A DNA stretch of 25,906 nt from ANME-2 cluster archaeon. Its GTDB lineage: Archaea > Halobacteriota > Methanosarcinia > Methanosarcinales > Methanocomedenaceae. Position numbers and translations under genes: made by a program. This document shows positions 1-8,119 of this stretch, piece after piece. Numbering within the stretch: position 1 is the stretch's first letter; each line of letters starts with the position of its first letter. The notes below the pieces were generated by a model that saw only the letters and a program-made list of their open reading frames with translations, did no database searches and was not told the DNA's origin. The DNA is taken from contig JAMJFQ010000012.1 in the NCBI GenBank assembly GCA_023544605.1, positions 1-25,906 of the forward strand. The letters are read 5' to 3'.

Positions 1-85
1 GAGTTGTAATATAATTGTCGATTGTTTATCTTAACCGATCACGTATGAACAACAATCTCACATTAACAACATTGAACTCTCCCAA

Positions 86-967
86 TCACCCCATAATCTC
101 CCCAACAACCCCCTCCACATCCTTTTCCAGCCCATACTTCCGCTTAAAAAAAGCCAGCACATTCCCAACATCCCTCTCCAGCAACTCCCCAGCCCGGTTA
201 TGCTCCACCTCCAGGTACTGCGGCCAGTCTATGAGCGTCACCCTCTCGTCACTGACAAAAATATTAAACTCGCTCAGGTCCCCGTGCACCACACCCATGG
301 CATACGCCAGCCTCATCTGCTCCAAAATAGTATCCAGATACCACTCAGGGTCCAGCACCTTGGTCTTGGACAGCTCGCCCCCCTCAGCGATCGCCATTAC
401 CACCACGTTGCGGTTATGGTCCACCGGCTCGGGCACACTCACTTCAGGGTACAGCCGCTGCAGGACATCGAACTCCCGCTTCGCAGCCAGCCTTGCCGCA
501 TATATCCACGAGAAATGCTGCACCCCTTCCAGGTGCTCACGCGTGCGCTTCACCTGCTTGAAACTCGTGCGCCCCTCGCGGTGGAACTTGATGATGACCG
601 GCTGCTGGCCCAGGCCCCCCACCATCTCCCGCAGCCCCTCGTAGACCACAGACTCCTTGCCTACGCCCAGCTCGTCCCCAATGGCTGCGAGACTTCCCCG
701 CTTCACCAGCGCGTTCAGGGCCAGCAGGTCATACCCTTCAAAGTATAACCGGTACCCTTCATAAGGCTGGGTCTGGCGCTTCAGCAGTCCCCTGTGCCCC
801 AGGTTCTTCAGCACATAGTACAGTTCACCCTCATCGATCTTGGTGTACCTGGATACCTCTTCAACCGGTACCCATTCATGATACTTCATCCCCACTTCAA
901 TACCTGTGAGCCCCCTGAAGTCCCTGGCCTCTAATGATCTGAACACTGCTGAGATATCTTCCAACAT
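86..967 (-). CDS. rio2: RIO2-type atypical serine protein kinase/ATPase
   Basis: A 293-aa cytoplasmic kinase of the RIO2 family, which acts in maturation of the small ribosomal subunit. Residues 1-85 match the family's N-terminal winged-helix domain. The nucleotide loop reads GVGKESVVYEG (101-111), the ATP lysine is probably K127 (VIIKFH), the catalytic loop is HGDLSEFN (228-235, with D230 and N235), and the metal-binding motif is LIDWPQ (D247), where many family members have DFPQ. Length is normal for an archaeal RIO2. The ATG at 967 gives the full winged helix. It diverges from the thiolase gene through a 56-bp spacer with one shared TATA-like element, so the transcript may be leaderless. 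Family assignment is secure; the ribosomal role comes from the family. Confidence 0.95.
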   Translation of the reverse strand: MLEDISAVFRSLEARDFRGLTGIEVGMKYHEWVPVEEVSRYTKIDEGELYYVLKNLGHRGLLKRQTQPYEGYRLYFEGYDLLALNALVKRGSLAAIGDELGVGKESVVYEGLREMVGGLGQQPVIIKFHREGRTSFKQVKRTREHLEGVQHFSWIYAARLAAKREFDVLQRLYPEVSVPEPVDHNRNVVVMAIAEGGELSKTKVLDPEWYLDTILEQMRLAYAMGVVHGDLSEFNIFVSDERVTLIDWPQYLEVEHNRAGELLERDVGNVLAFFKRKYGLEKDVEGVVGEIMG

Positions 968-987
968 TTGGTAATCAGAGTGTACGC

Positions 988-1003
988 ATTAAATATAACT
1001 TAT
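988..1003. promoter_or_regulatory. Central TATA element shared by two divergent genes
   Basis: The spacer between the two divergent start codons holds one clear AT-rich TATA-like block (TTAAATATAA, about 989-998), readable on both strands as TTAAATAT or TTATATTT. Its centre lies about 28-29 bp from the start codons at 967 (-) and 1024 (+). That is the normal archaeal TATA-to-start-site distance, so both mRNAs could be leaderless. No other TATA box is visible in the spacer. Confidence 0.5.
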
Positions 1004-1023
1004 TGTGATGCCATCTAACTCCC

Positions 1024-1929
1024 GTGAAATGCAAAAAGTGCAACAAGACAGCCATTCATTTTCAGCCCTACAGCGGTTCCCACCTGTGCGGCCCCCACTT
1101 GATAGAAGATGTGGAGCGCAAGGTCAAGCACACCATCCGCCAGCACAGCATGGTCGGGCGCAATGACACTATAGCAGTGGCACTGAGCGGCGGTAAGGAC
1201 AGCACGGTCCTGACATACCTGCTGCATAAACTCTTTCATGAGCGCCCGGACCTGGATATCCTGGCCATCAGTATCGATGAGGGCATAGACGGGTATAGGG
1301 ACGAGACACTCCAACACGCAACAGAACTGACCTCAAGACTGGGCATCAGGCACATCATCGCCAGTTTCAAAGATGAATACGGCTCCACCCTTGACGAAAT
1401 TGTAGCCAGGGGCGGCAAGAAGGGACCGTGCAGTTACTGCGGAGCCCTGCGCAAGCACCTGCTCAACAAGACCGCACGCGAGGCCGGTGCCACCCGGCTG
1501 GCCGTGGGTCACAACCTGGATGACGAAGCCCAGACCGTCATGATGAACCTGCTGCGCGGGGACGTGGAGCGGCTGGTCAGGATGTCCCCGGGATGTGTGC
1601 AGCCCGGCCTCATCCTGCGCTCAAAACCCCTGCGTGACATCCCTGAAAAGGAAGTCGCCCTCTATGCATTGCAAAAAGGTCTCCCTGTGGATTTCTCAGA
1701 GTGCCCCTATGCCTATTCTGCCATCAGGGGTGAGGTAAGGGACATGCTCAACGATTTCGAGGTTAGGCATCCGGGGACCAAGTATTCGGTACTGCGCAGC
1801 CAGGACAAACTGGCAGAGCCGCTGCGGCACAGCTTCCCCCAGGCAGTACTCAACAAGTGCCGCATCTGTGGAGAGCCAACGGCAACTGATGTGTGCCAGT
1901 CCTGCAGATTGTTGGGGAGGAATGATTGA
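1024..1929 (+). CDS. tRNA 2-thiolation enzyme, TtuA/NcsA (TIGR00269-like) family
   Basis: A 301-aa PP-loop ATPase that would adenylate a tRNA uridine and replace its 2-oxygen with sulfur, at U54 (TtuA) or U34 (NcsA/Ctu1). The N-terminal zinc motif uses C3, C6 and C22; the PP-loop is SGGKDS (55-60). C136 and C139 (CSYC), with C227 (SECPYAY), match the three-cysteine [4Fe-4S] site of TtuA-type enzymes. A C-terminal zinc motif uses C279, C282, C291 and C294. The start is GTG at 1024, with cysteines immediately after it as in relatives. The stop overlaps the start of the downstream ferredoxin-like gene (TGATG), so the two are translationally coupled. U54 versus U34 specificity cannot be decided from sequence alone. 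Confidence 0.9.
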   Translation: MKCKKCNKTAIHFQPYSGSHLCGPHLIEDVERKVKHTIRQHSMVGRNDTIAVALSGGKDSTVLTYLLHKLFHERPDLDILAISIDEGIDGYRDETLQHATELTSRLGIRHIIASFKDEYGSTLDEIVARGGKKGPCSYCGALRKHLLNKTAREAGATRLAVGHNLDDEAQTVMMNLLRGDVERLVRMSPGCVQPGLILRSKPLRDIPEKEVALYALQKGLPVDFSECPYAYSAIRGEVRDMLNDFEVRHPGTKYSVLRSQDKLAEPLRHSFPQAVLNKCRICGEPTATDVCQSCRLLGRND

Positions 1930-2726
1930 TGTGCAAATTCTGTGTGCAGCACGGGAAAGGCAACAAGTGGTTCCACCATGTGGATAACTTTGAGAAAAAG
2001 CACCTGGATGACAAACAGCGGCTTGAACTTTCCCGTGCCATCTATCTGGAAACGAGCAAAGAAAACATCCCCATGTCATCGTTTATAGCCGGATATGGAA
2101 TGCTGTTGGGGGGATTACCGCTGTTGTTGAGAACCCCGGCAGTAAAATATGCAGTTCGACCGGCCGCTAACAGGTTAGTGGAGAAATACCATGTGGGACA
2201 GGTCATTACCCTTGAAGAAGCGCAGAGGATGGTGGATATTTCAGGTCACGTGGCCCTGTTCGACTGCTGGTGTCGGCATAGAAAGGGAAACAGCGAGGCA
2301 TGCTGTATGGGTGTGGGAGCGTACGGTGACCTGGCCGATGACATTCCAGAGTTAAAACACATCAACATCTCAGTCGAAGAAGCAAAAGAGATAATGAAGC
2401 AGTACGAGCGCAAGGGCTGCTTCCACAGCGTATGGACCGTAAAACCCCCATTCATCTCAACCATCTGTAACTGTGACAATAAAGTATGCCACGGCACTAC
2501 GGGGCTTGCTCTGGGCGTAACCTCAGCGCTACATAAGGGACATGAGAGCGCCGGGACACTGCCTGGTAAGTGCAATGGCTGTAACCTGTGCATACCAGCA
2601 TGTCCCTTTGGTGCGAGATATGCGATAGACAATTTAACCACGGTAGATGTGCAGGATTGTTTCGGTTGCGGTCTTTGCAGGTGCAATTGTCCGCAAGGCG
2701 CAATTATAATGGAAGAAAAGTCATAA
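1929..2726 (+). CDS. Cysteine-rich 2[4Fe-4S] ferredoxin-domain protein
   Basis: A 265-aa iron-sulfur protein. Its C-terminus is a classical double ferredoxin domain with two CxxCxxCxxxC motifs (C215-C225 and C244-C254). Upstream cysteines are also clustered: C2/C5, C113/C115, C125/C126, C164, C180/C182 and C187, suggesting at least one further metal or redox site. Residues 52-68 are hydrophobic (GYGMLLGGLPLLL), perhaps a membrane-associated or buried helix. I chose ATG 1929, which has GGAGGA about 8 nt upstream; an in-frame TTG sits one codon earlier. It overlaps the stop of the thiolase gene, and because TtuA-type enzymes need an Fe-S cluster, an electron or cluster delivery role is a reasonable inference. 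I do not recognise the exact family. Confidence 0.85.
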   Translation: MCKFCVQHGKGNKWFHHVDNFEKKHLDDKQRLELSRAIYLETSKENIPMSSFIAGYGMLLGGLPLLLRTPAVKYAVRPAANRLVEKYHVGQVITLEEAQRMVDISGHVALFDCWCRHRKGNSEACCMGVGAYGDLADDIPELKHINISVEEAKEIMKQYERKGCFHSVWTVKPPFISTICNCDNKVCHGTTGLALGVTSALHKGHESAGTLPGKCNGCNLCIPACPFGARYAIDNLTTVDVQDCFGCGLCRCNCPQGAIIMEEKS

Positions 2727-2768
2727 CATTTCCCTCAATAAGATAAAGGATACTTACAGGGATCAATA

Positions 2769-2954
2769 TTATTTGAATATCAAATACAGGATGATCACAA
2801 CTGCAAGCAGTCCCATCAACAACTTGAATATCTTATAAAACGTAAGCGTACGAGCGAAATTCTTTTCCATCTCAACCAGACGATGCTTATGTCCTATTAA
2901 ATTCGATTTCTGGGCATCGATAGTTTCATCAAAGTCATCTGGTCTTTCTGGCAT
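2769..2954 (-). CDS. Small C-terminally anchored membrane protein
   Basis: A 61-aa protein of unknown function. Residues 1-35 are hydrophilic and charged (acidic DDFDETID, then basic), and residues 41-60 form one hydrophobic helix (LLMGLLAVVIILYLIF) ending one residue before the C-terminus, a tail-anchor layout. A GGAAAG Shine-Dalgarno-like sequence lies just upstream of the ATG at 2954. It sits between the ferredoxin-like gene, which converges on it, and the large oxidoreductase, on the same strand as the latter but downstream of that gene's terminator-like palindrome. The translated composition and RBS favour a real gene; no family is recognised. Confidence 0.6.
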   Translation of the reverse strand: MPERPDDFDETIDAQKSNLIGHKHRLVEMEKNFARTLTFYKIFKLLMGLLAVVIILYLIFK

Positions 2955-3039
2955 GGTCTTTCCTTAGTTGTCTAAGAAAATCACACTATATTAAAAAGAT
3001 ATCTACAAAAATAACTTCAATAGGTAACAAAATAGACCT

Positions 3040-3061
3040 GAAGGCGCATTAATGCGCCTTC
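3040..3061 (-). terminator. Perfect palindrome across the stop codon of the oxidoreductase gene
   Basis: A perfect 22-bp palindrome with half-site GAAGGCGCATT contains the last codons (Lys-Ala-His) and the TAA stop of the 1010-aa gene on the minus strand. As RNA it would form a GC-rich stem of about 8-10 bp. The downstream minus-strand sequence is only moderately T-rich, so it may be a terminator, a 3'-end-protecting hairpin or a protein-binding site. Confidence 0.5.
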
Positions 3062-6000
3062 ACATACTCTATCATCCTTGGTGTGAGCAGCGGTGCCACC
3101 AATGGAAGCATATTTGGCATAAGGTTCTCCATGGTCTTTGGCATAAGGTCAGGCATTTGCTCCTTCATGTCGTCGGGCATCTTGATGCGCCTGCCCACAG
3201 CTTCCAGCATGGCTGGCATAACCTTTGGCATCAACATCGGCATGAGCATTGGCATCATCTTAGGCATCATGAGTGCCATCATCTTATCCATACCCGGTAT
3301 CTTCACCATCTGCATCATGGCCCGCAGTGGTACAGGCATGGCCGCCATCATCTCTGGCAGCAGCTCGGCCATCAGGTCTGCCATGGCCTCGGGCTTCATC
3401 AGGTTTATCATACCGAAGAAGGGCTCCCATAACATCATGGAATAATCGAATGGGTCCTCCAGTTCAAAGCCGATAGCTTCACAGGCAAAGGACGCCAGGT
3501 CGCGTATCTGGATGTTGTTACCCTTTGTCTTCTTGGTCACCCTCATCTGGAATTCGCAGCAGGGACACAGTGCAAGGATAGTATCTGCACCGGTTGCCCT
3601 GGCCTCCTCCAGTTTAACATTACCAATTTCAGCAGCAACGGGCGGAGAATCCAGCAGTGACAGGACAGAGCCGCAGCATAGTGCATCTTCCCTGTTGTGC
3701 TCCATCTCTACCAGTTCAACACCAGGAATAGCCTTGATAACATCCCTTGGCGGCTCGTACACCCCGCTGGCCCTGCCGATATGGCATGAATCGTGCCATG
3801 TGACCTTTGCATTTATCTCCTTTTCGAACTTGAACTCACCCGACTGTATCTTCTCAGCCAGTATCTCTGTATAATGTTTAGCTTCGAAGTCATAAGGTAT
3901 CCCCTCTTTTTCAGCAAACTCGCGATACACAGTATCCCATACCAGACGGCAGGCCGGACACGATGTCACCACGGTTTTAACGTCCCGCTTGTTCATCTCA
4001 TCAATATTGTGTTTCATAACATCCCTGAACACATCCCATTTACCTGCTACCAGCATGGGGATTGCACAGCACTGCTCATCCTGGCCGAGATATGTGAAGT
4101 CAACTCCTGCTTTATCAAGCAGCCTAACCGTACCTTCGGCAATATCTCTTTCACAGTAGGACGCAGTACACCCGGCAAAGTATGCAATGTCAGCCTTCTC
4201 CTTAGGTTTGATATCTTCGGGTAACCAGGCATCCCTGTCCTTATTATATCCTGCCCAGATGTTGCCTTCTTTTTGCAGGGCAGCTGCCATCATCTCAAAT
4301 GGCGGGATGGTCATCAGCTTGCGCTCACCAATCAGTTCGTCCCTCATGGTCATCCAGTCAGGCTCAACAGGCAAGTCAAGCTGGCAGACCACATCGCACC
4401 GTTCGCAGGTAGTACACACCATAAAACTGGTAATCATATTCTGCTCGAACTTCTCCCTGCCCTCCAGGTGTTCCTTCAGGAAGAACCACTTGCCTCGCGG
4501 GGATTGTGATTCCCAGCCCCGGCCGTAGTACTGGGTACATCCGCGCACACAATAACCACACTGGGCACATGCGTATGCATCCCATACCACTTCACCCGGA
4601 ATACCTTTTTTATCAGGTTTGGCCTTATCTTCCTTGTTCTTGAACAGATTGCCAATGGGCCTTGTGAGTGACTCAAACGTTGATGCCAGTCCAATACCGG
4701 TACCCATCAGCGCTTTGCCTGTAAGTTTATCCGGATTCAACAGCCCATCGGGATCAGCTTTTTTCTTGAATGATACTATCGTATCATACCGTTCACCGAA
4801 CACATCCGGTGTTTCTTTTGAGAAGTACAACCCGGATGCATAAACCCTGCCCCCGTGTTCTTTTGCCACTTTGATAACGCTAAGGGACAGCGGGAATGAC
4901 AAATTAAAACCCAGACTCCTCTCATCATGTGGCATGAATACCATTATGACGGCTTCAGTTTTTGATATCATAATACCTTCGATAAGGAATGGAAGCTTGA
5001 TCTTACTGTCCAGATCGGCAATAAATGCAGGCAGTTCATTGACAGGGACGACCACTTCTGTGGGTATGAGTGAAGGTCCCATACGCTTGATCTTCATAGA
5101 CTTGAACCGCTCGTCCCACTCATGCTCGGTAATATTTTCATCCAGCAGTTTGCCCCGCAAAGCGGCAGCAACCTCTTCCAATCCTTTCTTAGCACCTACA
5201 TCGTGGTATGCCAGTATCAGGATGTACTTTTCAGGAAGCAGTACCCGCTCTTCCACCACATGTCCCTGGTGGGTCCTAAGCGGTACTTTGTTCTTTAATT
5301 TTGCTCCTTCAGGATTAATGAAGGTAGCAGACCATACAGGGAGCTTCTTCTCATGAATGGAATGCAGGATAGATGCCATATCAGCAGGATCATCAAATTG
5401 CACACCCATTACTGACACTGGTTCGTTCTTTCTTACCTTGACCTTGACCGATGTGATGATACCTGTGGCACCCATGGCCCCATACAGGGTATCCAATTCA
5501 TCACCTGAAAATTCCTTTATGGTCCCATCAAGAAGCAAGGCCTTTGCCGATAATACATTATCAATAAAAGCACCGTATGCAAAACTGCCTAAACCTGCAC
5601 CTCCCTGTGCCAGCCATCCGCCTACCGTGGAAGCGGGACTGCTTGTAGGCATCACCCGTAAGGACAGACCTTTTTCATTGAGCCGCTTCTCCACATCCTG
5701 CCACACAGCACCGGCCTGGATCGTGGCTGAGGGACCCTTTTCATCAATCTCAGTAACCTTGTCAAGCAGCGACATATCAATGACGATGCCGCCCTTTGTA
5801 GGGAGGACCCCGCCATACCCTGAAGTGGCTGCGCCCCTAGGTACAAGCGGTATTTTTCTTCCTCTGGCAAACTTCACCAGTTCAACAAGTTCCTCTTCAT
5901 TTGCAGGCTTTACCACTGCTGCAGGCATGGTATTTCCCAGCATAGGCTTAACAAGCCTTGGCAGGCTCGCCACATCATGGGAGTACATCTTACGCTCCAG

Positions 6001-6081
6001 CCTCTCAAAGTTCACACGGTCCTTGAAGAGTGCACCGAGTTCATCCTGCTCGTCTGCATTGAATTCTCGTATTGCTTTCAT
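3049..6081 (-). CDS. GlcD/HdrD-like fusion: FAD-linked 2-hydroxyacid dehydrogenase with Fe-S and CCG domains and a Met-rich tail
   Basis: A 1010-aa oxidoreductase. Residues about 50-230 form a PCMH-type FAD-binding domain (VPRGAATSGYGG, 80-91; PTSSPASTVGGWLAQGGAG, 145-163), followed by an FAD-oxidase C-terminal domain to about 455 (GLLNPDK, 446-452). Two ferredoxin-type motifs follow (CAQCGYCVRGC, 505-515; CTTCERCDVVC, 556-566), then two CCG domains (638-712 and 766-842, with QCCAIP, SCPAC, LCCGS and CPCC) like those of HdrD/GlpC/GlcF. The family oxidises D-lactate, glycolate or similar hydroxyacids and passes electrons on through Fe-S clusters; the substrate here is unknown. Residues 881-1010 are an unusual tail, about one quarter methionine, with repeated MP and MMP steps. 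GAGGT lies upstream of the ATG at 6081. It looks monocistronic. Confidence 0.85.
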   Translation of the reverse strand: MKAIREFNADEQDELGALFKDRVNFERLERKMYSHDVASLPRLVKPMLGNTMPAAVVKPANEEELVELVKFARGRKIPLVPRGAATSGYGGVLPTKGGIVIDMSLLDKVTEIDEKGPSATIQAGAVWQDVEKRLNEKGLSLRVMPTSSPASTVGGWLAQGGAGLGSFAYGAFIDNVLSAKALLLDGTIKEFSGDELDTLYGAMGATGIITSVKVKVRKNEPVSVMGVQFDDPADMASILHSIHEKKLPVWSATFINPEGAKLKNKVPLRTHQGHVVEERVLLPEKYILILAYHDVGAKKGLEEVAAALRGKLLDENITEHEWDERFKSMKIKRMGPSLIPTEVVVPVNELPAFIADLDSKIKLPFLIEGIMISKTEAVIMVFMPHDERSLGFNLSFPLSLSVIKVAKEHGGRVYASGLYFSKETPDVFGERYDTIVSFKKKADPDGLLNPDKLTGKALMGTGIGLASTFESLTRPIGNLFKNKEDKAKPDKKGIPGEVVWDAYACAQCGYCVRGCTQYYGRGWESQSPRGKWFFLKEHLEGREKFEQNMITSFMVCTTCERCDVVCQLDLPVEPDWMTMRDELIGERKLMTIPPFEMMAAALQKEGNIWAGYNKDRDAWLPEDIKPKEKADIAYFAGCTASYCERDIAEGTVRLLDKAGVDFTYLGQDEQCCAIPMLVAGKWDVFRDVMKHNIDEMNKRDVKTVVTSCPACRLVWDTVYREFAEKEGIPYDFEAKHYTEILAEKIQSGEFKFEKEINAKVTWHDSCHIGRASGVYEPPRDVIKAIPGVELVEMEHNREDALCCGSVLSLLDSPPVAAEIGNVKLEEARATGADTILALCPCCEFQMRVTKKTKGNNIQIRDLASFACEAIGFELEDPFDYSMMLWEPFFGMINLMKPEAMADLMAELLPEMMAAMPVPLRAMMQMVKIPGMDKMMALMMPKMMPMLMPMLMPKVMPAMLEAVGRRIKMPDDMKEQMPDLMPKTMENLMPNMLPLVAPLLTPRMIEYVKAH

Positions 6082-6158
6082 GTATTGGAAACCTCTGTTT
6101 TTTATTAATTTTTGCTAAGTTTTTGATACTATCCTTTCGTTTAACAGTTTGAACTCTC

Positions 6159-6167
6159 GATATATAA
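6159..6167 (-). promoter_or_regulatory. Candidate TATA box for the oxidoreductase gene
   Basis: On the minus strand the sequence reads CTTATATATCG here. A start site about 25-28 bp downstream (near 6135) would give a leader of about 54 nt containing the GAGGT ribosome-binding site of the gene starting at 6081. Confidence 0.4.
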
Positions 6168-6254
6168 GGTTTTGCATGGTTTTCTCAAAACATCACAAAA
6201 CTGTAATGAAAAATCATCGGAATAAAAATCTAATATCCATGGCTGGTCAGTCCC

Positions 6255-6875
6255 TCATCGTATCCAGGCCAGCAGGTCGTCCCTGCCCAGGTTGTGTATC
6301 CTGCTGCGTATCATTCCAGATACAGCCTTTACATCCCCTTTCTTGGCACTTATGGGTGCCAACACATCAAGCCACTGGCGCCATGGCGGCAGGAATCCCA
6401 GGCGCTGCGCCACTCCATTCATAACTCCATCAATGTCTTTTATCTTGTCCATCTTATTGACAGCCACTACCACATCCAGGTCAATGTCGTGGAGGAACTG
6501 GAACATCTCGACGTCTATGGGGATCTCACCCCGCCCTTCCCAGCGGTCCACCACTTCTGCAAAAGACCTGCCGTCCAGTACAAGCACTGCTAATACTATG
6601 CGGTCCCTGTGTTTTTCAATATACCTGACAAATGCGGTCTTGACAATATCCTGCTTGTGTTCTTTAATGCCCCGCATAAAACCGAATCCAGGCATATCAG
6701 TGACCACCAGGTCCCCGAATTGCAAATGGGAAGGTCTCAGGGTCACACCCGGCCGCCGTCCCACAGCCACATTCTTGCCCGTCAGGCTGCGTATGAGAGT
6801 GGATTTACCCACATTAGAGCGGCCCACAAACACGATCTCATAATCCACGTCCGGGTTTTTCTTGAAAGATACCAT
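6255..6875 (-). CDS. engB: EngB/YihA-type ribosome-biogenesis GTPase
   Basis: A 206-aa TRAFAC-class GTPase of the EngB family. The motifs are G1 GRSNVGKS (18-25), a G2 threonine near T45 in the PGVTLRP segment, G3 DMPGFGF (60-66), G4 NKMDK (140-144) and G5 SAK around 175. Bacterial EngB acts in large-subunit ribosome assembly; the archaeal protein presumably has a related cytoplasmic role. Length is normal for the family, with a short N-terminus before the P-loop. It lies 58 bp downstream of the RNA ligase on the same strand, with a TATA-like TTTTATGTA on the minus strand about 33 bp upstream of its ATG, so it may have its own promoter. A T-rich stretch follows the stop. Confidence 0.92.
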   Translation of the reverse strand: MVSFKKNPDVDYEIVFVGRSNVGKSTLIRSLTGKNVAVGRRPGVTLRPSHLQFGDLVVTDMPGFGFMRGIKEHKQDIVKTAFVRYIEKHRDRIVLAVLVLDGRSFAEVVDRWEGRGEIPIDVEMFQFLHDIDLDVVVAVNKMDKIKDIDGVMNGVAQRLGFLPPWRQWLDVLAPISAKKGDVKAVSGMIRSRIHNLGRDDLLAWIR

Positions 6876-6933
6876 TATCGTGCCATAAATGACTTGCAGG
6901 TTACATAAAACTATACCCGGGTCTACGCAAAAC

Positions 6934-8106
6934 CTACCACAATTGACCGTTCAGGGTAGCACTCGTACGGTCGTTGGTACTCTGGTTGAATTTTCTGATG
7001 ACAATAAGATACTGCCCATCCACCAGTTGCGGCTCGTCAAACTGGGCATCTATGCCCATTCGCCGTAAATGCTCTTCGAACTTCTGGGCAGTCTCAAGGT
7101 TACGTACCCGGATTTGCACATTTTCAGTGATACGCTCGCCTCGTTCTCGCTTTCTTATAGTGCTGACCATGGGCTTCAGGATACTCTCACCAAGACGGCA
7201 ATACCTGTCACGCAATGTATCTTCATCCTCATTCCATTCCACGGATTGGAATCCCTCCCGAACCACCCGTGAAAAGAAAAAATCCCTGCCGTAGTCATTA
7301 TAGAATCCGAACGCATATCTGAGGTCGCTGTTGGTACTCTGGGAACAGGTATACTTGATGGCAGGCAGTTTCATTTCAGGGTCTTTGATCACCACCCCTT
7401 CCCTGCCTCTGTGGCCCAGTTCCCTGATAATACCGGTAATGCTATCGGCTGCCTCGTCAAGAGAGTACTCCCCGAAATACGGGACTGTCTTGATAGTATA
7501 CCCCTCACACAGTTCATGCTTTTCGCGCATAGTCAAAGGTTCACCCGAATTTTTATGCCTGACATCGAAAATAAAAAATGATATACTATTCACCTCCGGA
7601 TAGATATCCTTGGGCACATAAGGGTTATCAGGCCCCACCATCTCGCCACATAGTACCAGGTCAGGGTGGTCATTGAAAAAATGCTCCCCAACATCCTCTG
7701 ACACCTTTTCCGAGGTATAAGGACATATAAGCCCCCCCCTGGTCAGGGCAACGACCTTACCTTGAATGCTGGTTATCCTTACATTGTAGCCGTTCATCTT
7801 CTCTTCAACTACTACTGCAGGCACCCCCTCAAAATGAGCGGCAATACTGGGCTTAAGCATCATAGCACGTTGTATCTTAGGAAAACCCCTTACCGTCTCG
7901 ATGCCCGTATCGGTCTTGAAAAGAGTTGTCCCGGTCTCAAGCCCGGCTATTCCCTTATCAAAACGATAATGGTCAGGAAAGAACCCGGACACTTTTTGCA
8001 CAACTCTTCTCTTTAGCATACCGGATAATCTGGATTCCGATATCCCCAGGGTTTTAGAGGAGAGTCTTATAAATTCTTCATCCAGGACTTCCTGACTTCT
8101 ACTCAT
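6934..8106 (-). CDS. ATP-dependent RNA ligase, archaeal Pab1020 (TIGR01209-like) family
   Basis: A 390-aa nucleotidyltransferase that would join or circularise RNA ends through an enzyme-AMP intermediate. The adenylation motif I is EEKMNGYNVRI with K103 as the probable AMP-linked lysine. Later segments look like the family's motifs III/IIIa and IV/V (LCGEMVG, SFFIFDVR, GREGVVIKDP, KLPAIKYTC). The N-terminal and C-terminal extensions match the archaeal type, which forms homodimers. Length agrees with the family. It starts 13 bp after the stop of a four-CBS gene, with only a weak RBS, implying cotranscription with the CBS block. Its physiological RNA substrate is not known from sequence. Confidence 0.9.
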   Translation of the reverse strand: MSRSQEVLDEEFIRLSSKTLGISESRLSGMLKRRVVQKVSGFFPDHYRFDKGIAGLETGTTLFKTDTGIETVRGFPKIQRAMMLKPSIAAHFEGVPAVVVEEKMNGYNVRITSIQGKVVALTRGGLICPYTSEKVSEDVGEHFFNDHPDLVLCGEMVGPDNPYVPKDIYPEVNSISFFIFDVRHKNSGEPLTMREKHELCEGYTIKTVPYFGEYSLDEAADSITGIIRELGHRGREGVVIKDPEMKLPAIKYTCSQSTNSDLRYAFGFYNDYGRDFFFSRVVREGFQSVEWNEDEDTLRDRYCRLGESILKPMVSTIRKRERGERITENVQIRVRNLETAQKFEEHLRRMGIDAQFDEPQLVDGQYLIVIRKFNQSTNDRTSATLNGQLW

Positions 8107-8119
8107 ACAGATGATCTAT

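Noticed and set aside
247..251. RIO2 with DWPQ instead of DFPQ (protein residues 247-250) as a catalytic defect
   Set aside because: The coordinates given are protein residues. The aspartate is kept, and the aromatic exchange is conservative, so loss of activity is not implied.
3052..3432. Histidine/tryptophan-rich 126-residue frame antisense to the oxidoreductase tail
   Set aside because: It is the mirror of the Met-rich segment (ATG codons read as CAT on the other strand), so the histidine richness is an artefact; no RBS was seen.
5357..6118. Long 253-residue frame antisense to the FAD domain
   Set aside because: It lies opposite a well-supported gene with intact FAD motifs; its serine/proline-rich composition is typical of antisense frames.
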